A stretch of 64,000 nt of DNA. Origin: Nonomuraea africana. GTDB lineage: Bacteria; Actinomycetota; Actinomycetes; Streptosporangiales; Streptosporangiaceae. The position numbers and the translations under genes are program-made. The notes under the pieces were generated by a model. The model was not told the origin of the DNA. It worked only from the letters and a program-made list of their open reading frames with translations, and did no database searches. Location: assembly GCF_014873535.1 (NCBI RefSeq), contig NZ_JADBEF010000001.1, positions 5,704,001 through 5,768,000 on the forward strand, read 5' to 3'. This document shows, piece after piece, positions 52,891 to 61,537 of this stretch (positions are counted from its first letter, which is position 1; each line of letters starts with the position of its first letter).

Positions 52891-54552
52891 ATGGACCGGT
52901 GGGGGGTCCCCGGTTATACCGAGATACGTGAGCTGGGCACCGGAGCCTCAGGGCGGGTGGTCCTGGCTCGACGCGATCACGACGGCGTCGAGGTCGCGAT
53001 CAAGTACCTGTCCGACCGGCTGCGCGACGACGTCGGCTTCGTGGCCAGGTTCCGGCACGAGGCGCGGCTGCTGGGCAGCATGCGCAGCCCGCACAACGTC
53101 CGCCTGATCGGGTACGTCGAGGACGGCCAGGGCACGGCGATCATCATGGAGCTGATCAGCGGCGTCACGCTGCGCGCCCTGATCGACTCCGAGGGGCCGA
53201 CGGGTCCCGAGGCCGCGCTGGCCGTGCTCAAGGGCTCCCTGCAGGGGCTGGCGGCGGCGCACGCGATCGGCGTGGTCCACCGCGACTTCAAGCCCGAGAA
53301 CGTGATGGTCCAGGGCGACGGCAGCAGCAAGCTGGTCGACTTCGGCATCGCGGTGCGGCAGGGCGAGGGCGTCAACGCCGCGGGCACTCCCGCCTACATG
53401 GCCCCTGAGCAGTGGTCGGGCGGCCCCGCCTCGCCCGCGGGCGACGTCTACGCCGCGACGATCGTGTTCTTCGAGTGCCTCACCGGCATGCGGCCCTTCC
53501 GCGCCACCACGGTCCCCGCGCTGGCCAGGCAGCACCACGCCACGCCGCCGCCGATCGAGGAGGTGCCGGAGGCGTTGCAGCCGCTCGTCGAGCGGGGCCT
53601 GTCCAAGCATCCGGTGGAGCGACCGCCCTCGGCCGAGGCCTTCCTCTCCGAGCTGGAGAGCGTGGCGGCGCGGGCCTATGGTCTCGACTGGGAGGAGCGG
53701 GGCAGGCGGCGCCTGGCGCGGCTGGCCGGGCTGCTGCTCGTGCTCTTCCCCGGGGCGCCGGAGGAGCCGGCCGACACCGGCACGTCGCTGGCCGAGACGG
53801 AGTTCGCCGAGCCGCGGAGCCTGCTGGCCAGGCTGGGCATGAAGACGCTGGTCGGCATCGGGCTGGTGGCGGTGATCGGCACGGTCACCACCGTGCTGCT
53901 CACCTCGGGCGACGACGATCCCGCGCTGCGGGCGCAGACCTCGCCCTTGACCCCGAGCGCCCCGACGTCGCTGATCGAGGCGCCCTCCCCGTCGGAGTCC
54001 GTCTCGGCGGAGCCGACGCAGGAGGAGCCGTCCGCCGAGACGACGCCCACGGCCACCACCACGGCCACCACCACGGCGCCGACACCGTCGGTGGCCGCCG
54101 TGTCGCCGACCACCGCCACGCCCACTCCCAGCCCGTCGAAGCGGCCGATCAAGGCATCGCCCCGGCCGCCGCGTCCGAAGGCGACCAGGACGCCGTCGCC
54201 GACGCCCACGCCTGACGAGTCGTTGCGCGGCAGGGCGGACAACGATCCGCCGGCCTCGCCGTCCCGCACGCCGTCGGAGCCCGCGACGACCTCGGCCGCG
54301 CCCCCTCCTCCCCCGCCGTCGACGGCGTCGAGCAGCGCCAGCGCGAGTCCGACCTCCGACACCGAGAGTCCCGACACCGAGACGCCACGGGAGACCGACA
54401 CCGAAGGAGCGAGGGTCACCGAGAGCCCGGCTGACGTGCTCGCGCAGGCGCCCGCCGCGCTGCTCGCGCTCGGGCTCGTGACGTCGGGCGCGGTTCCGGT
54501 CACACTGGCGGTGAAACGCCGCGTCGCGGGGCGGCACAGGAGAAAGAGCTGA
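52891..54552 (+). CDS. Membrane Ser/Thr protein kinase with Ser/Thr/Pro-rich extracellular tail
   Basis: A 553-residue Hanks-type kinase paralogous to the preceding one. It has the glycine loop LGTGASGRVV, VAIKYLSD, catalytic HRDFKPEN (D132) and DFG, then YMAPEQW, which is the APE motif. A membrane helix lies at about residues 310-335. The extracellular part is low-complexity Ser/Thr/Pro and ends with a second hydrophobic segment followed by a basic tail (RRVAGRHRRK). It starts at an ATG behind a GAGGTGG site. Confidence 0.9.
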   Translation: MDRWGVPGYTEIRELGTGASGRVVLARRDHDGVEVAIKYLSDRLRDDVGFVARFRHEARLLGSMRSPHNVRLIGYVEDGQGTAIIMELISGVTLRALIDSEGPTGPEAALAVLKGSLQGLAAAHAIGVVHRDFKPENVMVQGDGSSKLVDFGIAVRQGEGVNAAGTPAYMAPEQWSGGPASPAGDVYAATIVFFECLTGMRPFRATTVPALARQHHATPPPIEEVPEALQPLVERGLSKHPVERPPSAEAFLSELESVAARAYGLDWEERGRRRLARLAGLLLVLFPGAPEEPADTGTSLAETEFAEPRSLLARLGMKTLVGIGLVAVIGTVTTVLLTSGDDDPALRAQTSPLTPSAPTSLIEAPSPSESVSAEPTQEEPSAETTPTATTTATTTAPTPSVAAVSPTTATPTPSPSKRPIKASPRPPRPKATRTPSPTPTPDESLRGRADNDPPASPSRTPSEPATTSAAPPPPPPSTASSSASASPTSDTESPDTETPRETDTEGARVTESPADVLAQAPAALLALGLVTSGAVPVTLAVKRRVAGRHRRKS

Positions 54553-54576
54553 CGGGGGCGAGCGACCGGGGGACGC

Positions 54577-55914
54577 ATGAGCATGATCGCCGGTTTCCTG
54601 CTCTCCGAGCGGGCCAGGGCGAGCGAGCTGGGCACGTGGGTGGAGGCGACGGGCCCAGACGGCCGTGGGGCGGGCGCCCTGCGGTTCGATCCCGACCTGC
54701 TGCTCACGCCGGGCGCGCGCGACCGCCTCGTGCAGGCCGTGGTCGTCGACCGCAGGCTGGCCGAAGGCGGCATGGCGGGGTTGGTGCCGATCGCCGACCT
54801 GGTGATGGCGGGGGAAGAGGTGTGGCTGCTGGCCGCCCACGCGGTCTCGCCCACGCTGTCGGAGCTGCTGAGCGCGCCCGCGATGGATCCGGCCAGCGCG
54901 GCGGCGGTGCTGGTGGAGAGCGCCCAGACGCTCGCCGCCCTGCACGCGGCGGGCGTGGCGCACGGCTCCTTCCACCCCGGCACCGTGCTGATCGCCGGGG
55001 ACGGGGCCACGCTGCTGGGCGAGCGCGGGCTGGCTGACGCGATCAGGGGATTACCCCCGGCGCCTGAACGCGACGTCGCCGCCTGGGCCGCGCTGGCCAG
55101 GGGGCTGGCCGCCACCTGGGCCTCGGGCGCGCAGGGCGCGGCCGAGCTGTTCGAGCGCGCGGCGGCCACCGCCACCACCCACGGCCTTCCCGCGGCCAGG
55201 GACGGACTGCTGGCGGGGCGTGACGCGCTGCCGGGCGGGCTCATCAGCCGCGATCTGCTCGCCGAGAGCGCCCGCCGGTGGTCGTCGCCCGCCTCTCCCG
55301 GGAGCGCCGGCCCGCCGGACAGGGACGAGGGCGACATCGTCACGATGCTGAGAGCCCCCGAACCCACGCGGGAGCCCGTGCACGTCGGTCCCGGCGTCAC
55401 CCCGGCCGCCACCCGCGGCCAGACCACCGCGGAGAAGATCTGGCGGGAGGGCGCCGGGCCCGCGGCCCCCTCCGCGTACGGCATGCGCGCGAAGCGGGCC
55501 GCCAGGGCCAGGCGCCGCAGGACCATCGTCTCCGCCGCGGTGTTCGCGCTGGTCGTCGCGGGCGCGGTGCTGGCGTGGTTCTCGGTGCGCTCCACGACCG
55601 GCCTGGTGGTGCGGGAGGCAACGGTGAGCGCGCCCAAGACGCTGGGCTGCCGCAAGACGGCGACGATCACCGGCAGCCTGGTCACGAACGGCGAGGCGGG
55701 CAGGGTCACCTTCCAATGGCTGCGCAGTGACAGGAAGGAGCCCATCGAGCAGACCGAGACCGTGCCGTCGGGCACGACCACCCACACCGTGCAGCTGAGA
55801 TGGACGGTGAAGGGGGAGGCGACGGCCAAGCTCACGGCGCGCCTGCGGATCGTGTCGCCCGTCCCCGAGGGGGAGAAGATCGAGGATAAAGCGACATTCA
55901 CCTATAAGTGCTGA
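54577..55914 (+). CDS. Pseudokinase-like membrane protein
   Basis: A 445-residue protein. Residues about 10-230 resemble a degenerate protein-kinase fold: HGSFHPGTVLI stands where HRD-x4-N should be, LLGERGLAD stands where DFG should be, and the lysine and glycine loop are not identifiable. A membrane helix (about residues 312-335) follows a basic stretch, then an extracellular beta domain with two Cys residues (LGCRKTATI and FTYKC). It probably binds ligand or partner kinases rather than phosphorylating. It follows the kinase gene by 24 bases. Confidence 0.8.
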   Translation: MSMIAGFLLSERARASELGTWVEATGPDGRGAGALRFDPDLLLTPGARDRLVQAVVVDRRLAEGGMAGLVPIADLVMAGEEVWLLAAHAVSPTLSELLSAPAMDPASAAAVLVESAQTLAALHAAGVAHGSFHPGTVLIAGDGATLLGERGLADAIRGLPPAPERDVAAWAALARGLAATWASGAQGAAELFERAAATATTHGLPAARDGLLAGRDALPGGLISRDLLAESARRWSSPASPGSAGPPDRDEGDIVTMLRAPEPTREPVHVGPGVTPAATRGQTTAEKIWREGAGPAAPSAYGMRAKRAARARRRRTIVSAAVFALVVAGAVLAWFSVRSTTGLVVREATVSAPKTLGCRKTATITGSLVTNGEAGRVTFQWLRSDRKEPIEQTETVPSGTTTHTVQLRWTVKGEATAKLTARLRIVSPVPEGEKIEDKATFTYKC

Positions 55915-55953
55915 TCTACCCACAACAAAGCGGTTGTTATTAGTCTGACGGCC

Positions 55954-57198
55954 ATGACCACGCAGACCCCCGCAGGCTGGTACCCCGACCCCTACGGCTC
56001 GCCGCAGCTGCGGTGGTGGGACGGGGGCCAGTGGACCGACGCCACACACCCGATGGAGCAGCAGCAGTCAGGCGCCCAGCAGGCCGCCGCACCGCGGCAG
56101 GGACCTCCATCGGCAGCGTCTCCCCAGGCGGCGTCTCCGCAGGCGGCGTCTCCCCAGGCGGGGCCTCCACCGGCGGGGTCCCCGCACCAGCCGCACGGGC
56201 CCGTGGTGGGGAGCACGCCGTACCACGGGGCGAACGCCGCTCCCGCGCGGCCGTCCCACGAACAGGGACAGCCGCACTCCACGCAGGGCGGCGGGTGGGC
56301 GCAGGGCCAGGCCCCGCAGAGCGGCGGGTGGCAGCAGCCGGCTCCCACCCAGCAGTACGGCGGGCAGCCGTGGGGCGGCGGAACCGCGCAGATGCCCAGG
56401 CCCGACTTCGGGCCGCCGCCCAAGTCAGGCGGCGGCGCGCTGCCGTGGGTGCTCGGCGGGATCGGCTCGGTCCTCGTGCTCGCGCTGGTCGTGGCCGCGG
56501 CCGTCTTCATGATCAACAGGTCTGGCGGGACGACGGCCCAGCCGACTCCCGAGCCGGTTCCGAGCACCAGTCCGAGCGAGCCCACCCCCTCGCCGAGCGA
56601 GTCCCCGAGCGAGTCGGCCACGCCGACGCCGCAGGACCCCGGCGCCGAGCTGCCCGCGGTCTCGGGTGGGCGCATCACCGACCCCAAGACCGGCCTGTCC
56701 TACGCGGCCCCCGGCGACCCGTGGAAGGTGCCCCCGTCTGCCGAGATCAACGCCCCCGACCCCAACGTCCAGCAGTGGTCGGCGGGGATGCAGGCCGTCT
56801 CGCACGAGAAGTACGACGGCGAGAGCGACTGGAACGGCAGCATCTACTCGGGCGAGCTCAACCCGATCTACCCCTACGAGGGCACGCAGGGCCTGCGCGG
56901 CACCGTCGGCACCGTCTTCATCGACTTCGCCCGCTTCTACCCCATCAAGCACGAGCGGAAGATCCTCCAGGACAAGGCCATCACGGTGGACGGGCACAAG
57001 GGCTGGCTGCTGGAGTACGAGATGGACTTCACCGCCGAGTCGGAGAAGAACGGCTACCAGTGGAAGAAGGAGCGGGGCGCGATCGTGGTCGTCGACAGGG
57101 GCGAGGGCAAGCGGCCCGCGCTGCTGTACGCTTCGGTCCCCGACAACCTGGATACCGGTCTCGTCACTCAGGTGGTGAAGTCTCTCAAGCTGTCCTGA
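55954..57198 (+). CDS. DUF2510 membrane protein with Pro/Gln-rich linker
   Basis: A 414-residue protein. It starts with a DUF2510 domain (GWYPDPYGSPQLRWWDGGQWTDATH), a short beta unit found in many actinobacterial membrane proteins. A repetitive Pro/Gln/Ala/Gly linker with about four SPQAA repeats follows, then one membrane helix (about residues 170-190), a Ser/Thr/Pro stalk and a beta-rich extracellular domain ending KSLKLS. Function unknown. It is the last gene of the kinase group. Confidence 0.82.
   Translation: MTTQTPAGWYPDPYGSPQLRWWDGGQWTDATHPMEQQQSGAQQAAAPRQGPPSAASPQAASPQAASPQAGPPPAGSPHQPHGPVVGSTPYHGANAAPARPSHEQGQPHSTQGGGWAQGQAPQSGGWQQPAPTQQYGGQPWGGGTAQMPRPDFGPPPKSGGGALPWVLGGIGSVLVLALVVAAAVFMINRSGGTTAQPTPEPVPSTSPSEPTPSPSESPSESATPTPQDPGAELPAVSGGRITDPKTGLSYAAPGDPWKVPPSAEINAPDPNVQQWSAGMQAVSHEKYDGESDWNGSIYSGELNPIYPYEGTQGLRGTVGTVFIDFARFYPIKHERKILQDKAITVDGHKGWLLEYEMDFTAESEKNGYQWKKERGAIVVVDRGEGKRPALLYASVPDNLDTGLVTQVVKSLKLS
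56107..56165 (+). repeat. 15-bp tandem repeat in DUF2510 gene
   Basis: Repeats of about 15 bases (GCGTCTCCCCAGGCG and variants) encode successive SPQAA units in the linker of the DUF2510 protein. Confidence 0.65.
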
Positions 57199-57270
57199 CC
57201 AGGGCACTAGGCTGGGGCTAATGAGCGAGCGGCGGGTAGCTCCGAGCCGCTGGGCGAGGAGATTGATCGT

Positions 57271-57867
57271 ATGAGTGACTTGCTGGTCTGGATCGACTGC
57301 GAGATGACCGGGCTCGACCTGGGGCGCGACGCGCTCATCGAGGTCGCCTGTGTCGTCACCGACAGCGAGCTGCGGCAGCTGGACGAGGGCGTCGACGTGG
57401 TCATCAAGCCCCCGTCCGAGGCGTTGGAGCAGATGTCGGAGGTGGTGCGCGAGATGCACACGGCTTCGGGGCTGCTGCCCGAGCTGGGCGAGGGGGTGAC
57501 GCTCGCGGAGGCCGAGTCGCTCGTGCTCGACTACATCCGCGGCCACATCCCCGAGCCGAAGCGGGCGCCGCTGTGCGGCAACTCCATCGGCACCGACCGC
57601 ACGTTCATCTCCCGCGACATGCCGGCCGTGGACGCCTACCTGCACTACCGGATGATCGACGTCTCCTCTATCAAGGAACTCGTGCGCCGCTGGTACCCGC
57701 GCGTCTACTTCGCCGCGCCCGAGAAGCAGGGCGGGCACCGGGCTCTGGCGGACATCACCGAGAGCGTCCGCGAGCTGCGTTACTACCGCGCCACCGTGTT
57801 CGTGCCGCAGCCGGGACCCGACTCGGCCACCGCCAGGACACTCGCGGACGGTGTGTCGTATATCTGA
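57271..57867 (+). CDS. orn: Oligoribonuclease (3'-5' exoribonuclease)
   Basis: A 198-residue DEDDh exonuclease that degrades oligoribonucleotides and pGpG. Catalytic residues are D9 and E11 (WIDCEMTG), D109 (GTDRTF), H156 and D161 (HRALADI), matching E. coli Orn. It is the normal partner of tRNA-His in actinobacteria. The ATG at 57271 follows GAGGAG. Confidence 0.96.
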   Translation: MSDLLVWIDCEMTGLDLGRDALIEVACVVTDSELRQLDEGVDVVIKPPSEALEQMSEVVREMHTASGLLPELGEGVTLAEAESLVLDYIRGHIPEPKRAPLCGNSIGTDRTFISRDMPAVDAYLHYRMIDVSSIKELVRRWYPRVYFAAPEKQGGHRALADITESVRELRYYRATVFVPQPGPDSATARTLADGVSYI

Positions 57868-57930
57868 GTGGCGCAAAAGGTCTCGAAGACCGCTACACTT
57901 TTCCATGTGCTGCTGCGGCGGCACGAGCAT

Positions 57931-58007
57931 GGTGGGTGTAGCTCAGTTGGCAGAGCGCCAGGTTGTGGTCCTGGATGTCGGGGGTTCAAGTCCCCTCACT
58001 CACCCCA
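57931..58007 (+). tRNA. tRNA-His (anticodon GTG)
   Basis: A full cloverleaf. The acceptor stem is GTGGGTG paired with CACTCAC, the extra G at -1 (57931) pairs with the discriminator C at 58004 as in tRNA-His, and the CCA end (58005-58007) is encoded. The anticodon stem is CCAGG/CCTGG with the loop holding GTG at 57965-57967. The T-arm is GGGGGTTCAAGTCCCCT. Its 3' end is the left boundary of the island. Confidence 0.97.
57993..58007 (+). repeat. attL-like end of the tRNA-His-linked island
   Basis: The 15-base CCCTCACTCACCCCA is the 3' end of tRNA-His. An identical copy lies at 61513-61527. Integrative elements commonly insert here and duplicate this end. The repeat is seen directly; its role as an attachment site is inferred. 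Confidence 0.6.
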
Positions 58008-58023
58008 GGTGAGATGTCAGACC

Positions 58024-58057
58024 AGAAGGCCCGATCACTCCGGTGATCGGGCCTTCT
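58024..58057 (+). terminator. Strong terminator after tRNA-His
   Basis: A perfect 15-bp stem (58024-58038 and 58043-58057, AGAAGGCCCGATCAC/GTGATCGGGCCTTCT) with a TCCG loop lies 16 bases after the tRNA CCA. Confidence 0.85.
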
Positions 58058-58689
58058 GCGTGACCGGGTGTCCTGAGGTGGAAGCGGGCCGACCTCGACA
58101 ACCTCGCCGGACGGCTCTCGCGGCCGCCTCGCCTCACTCGTCGAGCAGGACTCAAGATCTTCGACTTCGACGTGCCGGCCACGCCGCGGCGGGCCCGCCG
58201 CACGAGCTGACAACGGGAGCGCTGCTCAAGGCGGCGATGGTGACCTCGGCGCCAACAGGATCTCCCGTCGACGAGCCGGCCGGGCCGCCTGCACGTCTTC
58301 GAGTCCGTGGGCGACACCCCGCTCGACTGACACGAGACCCGCGTCGGCTGTCGCGTCCTCCGGAGAGGCGGTGACGGGACAGGAGCCTTGCCCGTTGAGT
58401 TCAAACGGGCAAGGCTGCCGTCCCTTCGGTGGACAAGGAAAAAAATAACGTATCCGCCTGCTCGATTGCATGGTCATTCGTTACGAGCCTCGAGTATCTC
58501 TGGAAACGTCAACCAGTAGCTTTCCAGCGGCCAGGAACGCGTCGCCGCGGTCTCCCGTGAACGCCAAACCGATACTGAAACGCGCATTCACTTGACAATT
58601 ATCCGCCTGCTGGCGACAAACGCCCCGCGTGTCGCATGTGAGGGTTGCGGGGTAAAATTTTTTCCGGCGAAGGATCGCGTGGCGAACCG
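58058..58689. other. Non-coding decayed DNA of the island
   Basis: This 632-base stretch has no supportable gene. It contains several stop codons in all frames and short pieces that could be remnants. It holds a clear terminator hairpin at 58384-58416 and a TTGACA hexamer near 58595, a possible -35 for the broken NlpC gene. G+C falls toward the right end. Confidence 0.55.
58384..58416. terminator. Terminator-like hairpin inside the island
   Basis: AGCCTTGCCCGTT (58384-58396) and AACGGGCAAGGCT (58404-58416) form a perfect 13-bp stem with a 7-base loop. The gene it served is no longer recognisable. Confidence 0.65.
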
Positions 58690-59201
58690 ATGACCAGGAA
58701 AAGACTGGCGCTGGCCGCCGTCTTGCTTTTCGGCTCCATGGGAAGGGGGGTACGGGAGCGAGAACGCCGGCAACCGGGCGGTGAATGCCGCGCTGGAAAC
58801 GCTCGGAACACCTTGTTCATGGTGCGGCGGCGGAGCGAACGGCCCGAGTTTCGGAATAGGGCGCGGCGCCATGACAGTCGGCTTCGACTGCTCGGGACTC
58901 ATACAATACGCGTGGGCACAGGCCGGGGTGCGCATCGAACGCACAGCGCGCGATCAGTGGCGAAAGAGATGGCCGGTCCCTGAGGGGCAGGTGCAACCGG
59001 GAGATCTCGTCTTCTATGACAGCAATTTCGTGTCACCGGGACCCGAGCACGTGGCATCGCCGCGTCGACGGGGAGCGGATCGTGCACGCGCCGTCCACGG
59101 GGGGGTTCGTGACCTAGGCGCCGCTGGACAGGCGCGGATACATGGGAGCGGTCCGCCCCGCTGGGATGGCTCCGACGACGTCCGAGGACGCTACCGGATA
59201 A
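58690..59201 (+). pseudogene. NlpC/P60 hydrolase, broken
   Basis: Remains of a secreted peptidoglycan hydrolase. A signal start (MTRKRLALAAVLLFGSMG at 58690) loses frame at a G-run near 58750. The NlpC core follows in another frame (FDCSGLIQYAWAQAGV with the catalytic Cys, then QPGDLVFYDS). A second frameshift near 59053 leads to HAPSTGGFVT, where TAC-to-TAG gives a stop (59117) before APLDRRGYMGAV. Two frameshifts and one stop make it non-functional unless these are sequencing errors. Confidence 0.8.
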
Positions 59202-59357
59202 CCGGAGATCCCGAGCGGGACGGACACGCCGACATACCGTTTCAGGTGACGGTGAATCACTCCAGCGATGATCGTCATCTCCTGAAACGCCTGGGTCCGG
59301 CCCAGGCGCGTGCCGTTCTGAACGGCGCATCCAGCCTCGTGCCATGCTGAGCGCGAT

Positions 59358-59388
59358 GGGCGGCCCGCTCTGGAGAAGCGGACCGCCC
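59358..59388. terminator. Hairpin between NlpC remnant and small secreted protein
   Basis: A 12-bp stem with one mismatch (59358-59369 with 59377-59388) lies between the broken NlpC gene and the minus-strand secreted-protein gene. It could terminate either transcript. Confidence 0.5.
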
Positions 59389-59487
59389 AACTGACACCCG
59401 AAAGAACTGCGCCAGGAGGGGGATTGCAATTCATTTCATTGGGACGGATAAGTGTCAGAACAATTTCGCGTCCAACGAGCAGCGAGA

Positions 59488-59718
59488 CTAGTCGTTGGTG
59501 CAGTGGTTGATCTCGTTGCCCAGCGCGAGGATGTTGATCTGGTTGTCGTTCAGGATGGGAAGCAGGATGCCACCGAGGATACCGGCCGCGGCGGTGTTGG
59601 TCCTGTCGCACCGGCGGTGGTCGTCCTTCTCCGGCTTGGTGTAGTCCGCGAAAGCGGCGCTCGAGCCGGCGAAGACGGTGCTGGCGATCGCTGCACCGAT
59701 GAAAATGCGACGAAGCAT
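59488..59718 (-). CDS. Small secreted protein with two cysteines
   Basis: A 76-residue protein with a clear signal peptide (MLRRIFIGAAIASTVFAGSSAAFA, cleavage likely after FA). The mature about 52 residues are first polar (DYTKPEKDDHRRCDRTN), then hydrophobic and short (GILGGILLPILNDNQINILALGNEINHC). The two Cys may pair. It is chaplin-like only in size and hydrophobic pattern; no family is assigned. The ATG at 59718 follows a strong GGAGGAC. Confidence 0.75.
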   Translation of the reverse strand: MLRRIFIGAAIASTVFAGSSAAFADYTKPEKDDHRRCDRTNTAAAGILGGILLPILNDNQINILALGNEINHCTND

Positions 59719-60472
59719 GATTGTGTCCTCCGTTGAGATGGCCTGCGGATTACCGCTGCCGTCAGTTGTTTCTGGCAGAGCACCAAAGCGCTCGGCAATC
59801 ATAATGTGCTATTCGTCGCCGGCTTTCAAGCAGAGTCCCGTCCTCCCCGAACCAAAGGTCAGTATTCTTTCGGTAGTCCCACGGCCCCTTCCCCAAAACC
59901 CAGAACCAGAGAATTTGTGTATGACGAAACATTCCTTACCTGCACTCGATAAGGGACCGCTGTTTGTTTGGCCGCTCTTGGGCTGCGGGAAACGCGGACG
60001 CAAGAGAGCGTCGGCGGGACGCTGACCCCATACTGGTGCCGAATTGACTAATTGGAGCATCCCCGGCATCGCGCGGAAGCCCCGCGAGATGGAAATAGGC
60101 GGAATTATCATCAGAAATCGGGCGATAATCTGACGACGGGCCGGCGAATTTCGCCGCATCGCTCCACTAATGCGCCGCCACTGCCCGATGTGGAGCAGCC
60201 GCCCGCTCAGGTGCCGAGCCCTGAGGATGTGCACACCACGGGCAGACCTGGCCGCCGCGCCGAACGCGCAGCGCCGACCGCTCCTACCCCTGACTGAACG
60301 AGGCGACCGGCAACAAGCCGCTGCCGCGCTCGACACTGTCGGACATATTCACCAACGGCTGGCCGAGCCGCGAGACGCTGGAGACGCTCCTGAGAGGTCC
60401 CCCGAGCGATGGGCGGCCCGGCAACACGCCCGCGAGCGCGCCTCGACCGAGGTACCCCCGAGCCTTGCTGGA
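59719..60472. other. Lower-GC intergenic and decayed DNA of the island
   Basis: About 750 bases without a supportable intact gene. The left part (59720-60140) is visibly lower in G+C than the genome average and contains the upstream region of the small secreted protein. The right part carries an XRE-like fragment near 60300-60420. The IS982 element begins at 60473. Confidence 0.55.
60294..60420 (+). pseudogene. Fragment resembling an XRE-type HTH regulator
   Basis: After a stop at 60291, one frame reads LNEATGNKPLPRSTLSDIFT, then NGWPSRETLETLL. Its S-T-L-S-D and R-E-T-L pattern resembles the HTH of large actinobacterial XRE/TPR regulators. No start or remainder is present, and the IS lies just downstream. 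Low confidence. Confidence 0.35.
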
Positions 60473-61455
60473 CTAGACGAGTAAGTCCTAAGTCGTTTCG
60501 GCTGCGGGAACGACGAAGGGTGTTGATGATCCGTTTGTGACGACAGACCTCAACACCCTTCTCACCGCACTGTACGTGAAGATCGACGACTGGCTCGGCA
60601 AAGCGCCCCGCCTCGGCCGCCCACCCAAGCTGACCGACGCCGAACTGCTGACCTTAGCGGTCGCCCAAGTCCTGCTCGGGATCGGCTCCGAGGCCCGCTG
60701 GCTGCGGTTCGTCCCCCGGCACCTGCCCGGCGCCTTCCCCTACCTGCCCGGCCAATCCGGCTACAACAAACGGCTCCGCGCGGCCCTGCCCCTGCTCCAG
60801 CGCGCCATCCGGGCCCTGGCCCTCGACACCGATCTGTGGGCCGACCCGGTCTGGGTGGTCGACTCCACCCCGGTCGAATGCGGCCGCTCCCGCCCCACCA
60901 CGCAGCGCTCGGACCTGGCCGGCTGGGCCGGCTACGGCTACTGCCGCTCCCACTCCCGCTGGTTTTGGGGTCTGCGGCTGCACCTGGTCTGCACCCCGGC
61001 CGGACTGCCGATCAGCTGGGCCCTGGCCACCCCGAAGATCGACGAACGGCAGGTGCTGATGGCCGTCTTGGACCACGACCCGCATCTGCTCGCCACCCGA
61101 CCCGGGCTGCTGATCATCGCCGACAAGGGCTACGTCTCGGCCGAACTGGACCACTACCTGGCCGAACGGGGCGTGCGGCTGCTGCGGCCGTCCTACCGCA
61201 ACCGCACACCCCGCCCGGGCGAGCAGCTCCTCAAACCCATCCGCCAGCTCATCGAATCGGTCAACGACACCCTCAAAGGCCAACTCGACCTGGAACTCCA
61301 CGGCGGACGCAGCCCTGAGGGGGTCGGCGCGCGCATCGCCCAGCGCATCTTGGCGTTGACCGCCGCTATCTGGCACAACCGCGCTACCGGCCAGCCCGTC
61401 ACCCGGTCACTGATCGCCTATGACCACTAACCCGACTTAGGACTTACTCGTCTAG
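60473..61455. mobile_element. IS982-family insertion sequence
   Basis: A complete 983-bp element. Perfect 23-bp terminal inverted repeats lie at 60473-60495 and 61433-61455 (CTAGACGAGTAAGTCCTAAGTCG). It encodes one intact transposase (60537-61430). No obvious target duplication was seen in the flanks. The intact ends suggest recent activity within an otherwise decayed island. Confidence 0.88.
60537..61430 (+). CDS. IS982-family transposase
   Basis: A 297-residue DDE transposase. It begins DLNTLLTALYVKIDDWLG and has DDE residues near D109 (VVDSTPVECG), D196 (IIADKGYVS) and E240 (LIESVNDTLKGQL). IS982 enzymes move by cut-and-paste or copy-out routes. It lies within perfect terminal repeats. 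Confidence 0.93.
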   Translation: MTTDLNTLLTALYVKIDDWLGKAPRLGRPPKLTDAELLTLAVAQVLLGIGSEARWLRFVPRHLPGAFPYLPGQSGYNKRLRAALPLLQRAIRALALDTDLWADPVWVVDSTPVECGRSRPTTQRSDLAGWAGYGYCRSHSRWFWGLRLHLVCTPAGLPISWALATPKIDERQVLMAVLDHDPHLLATRPGLLIIADKGYVSAELDHYLAERGVRLLRPSYRNRTPRPGEQLLKPIRQLIESVNDTLKGQLDLELHGGRSPEGVGARIAQRILALTAAIWHNRATGQPVTRSLIAYDH

Positions 61456-61512
61456 CGCGCCGACCTGCCTCCAGGATCGATGACTCGTTCGAATAAGCGC
61501 CGGCGTCACATG

Positions 61513-61527
61513 CCCTCACTCACCCCA
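61513..61527 (+). repeat. attR-like copy of the tRNA-His 3' end
   Basis: CCCTCACTCACCCCA is repeated exactly as at 57993-58007, at the right end of the decayed region. It is followed by a terminator hairpin, like the tRNA copy. It marks the likely right end of an integrated element. No integrase gene remains. Confidence 0.65.
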
Positions 61528-61537
61528 TGACTAAGGG

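Noticed and set aside
58058-58689. Short ORFs of 75 to 170 codons after tRNA-His
   Set aside because: They lack ribosome sites and domain content, and overlap each other in several frames; the stretch is described as decayed DNA.
60440-61500. Target-site duplication for the IS982 element
   Set aside because: Bases outside the 23-bp repeats on each side do not match over any useful length, so none was called.
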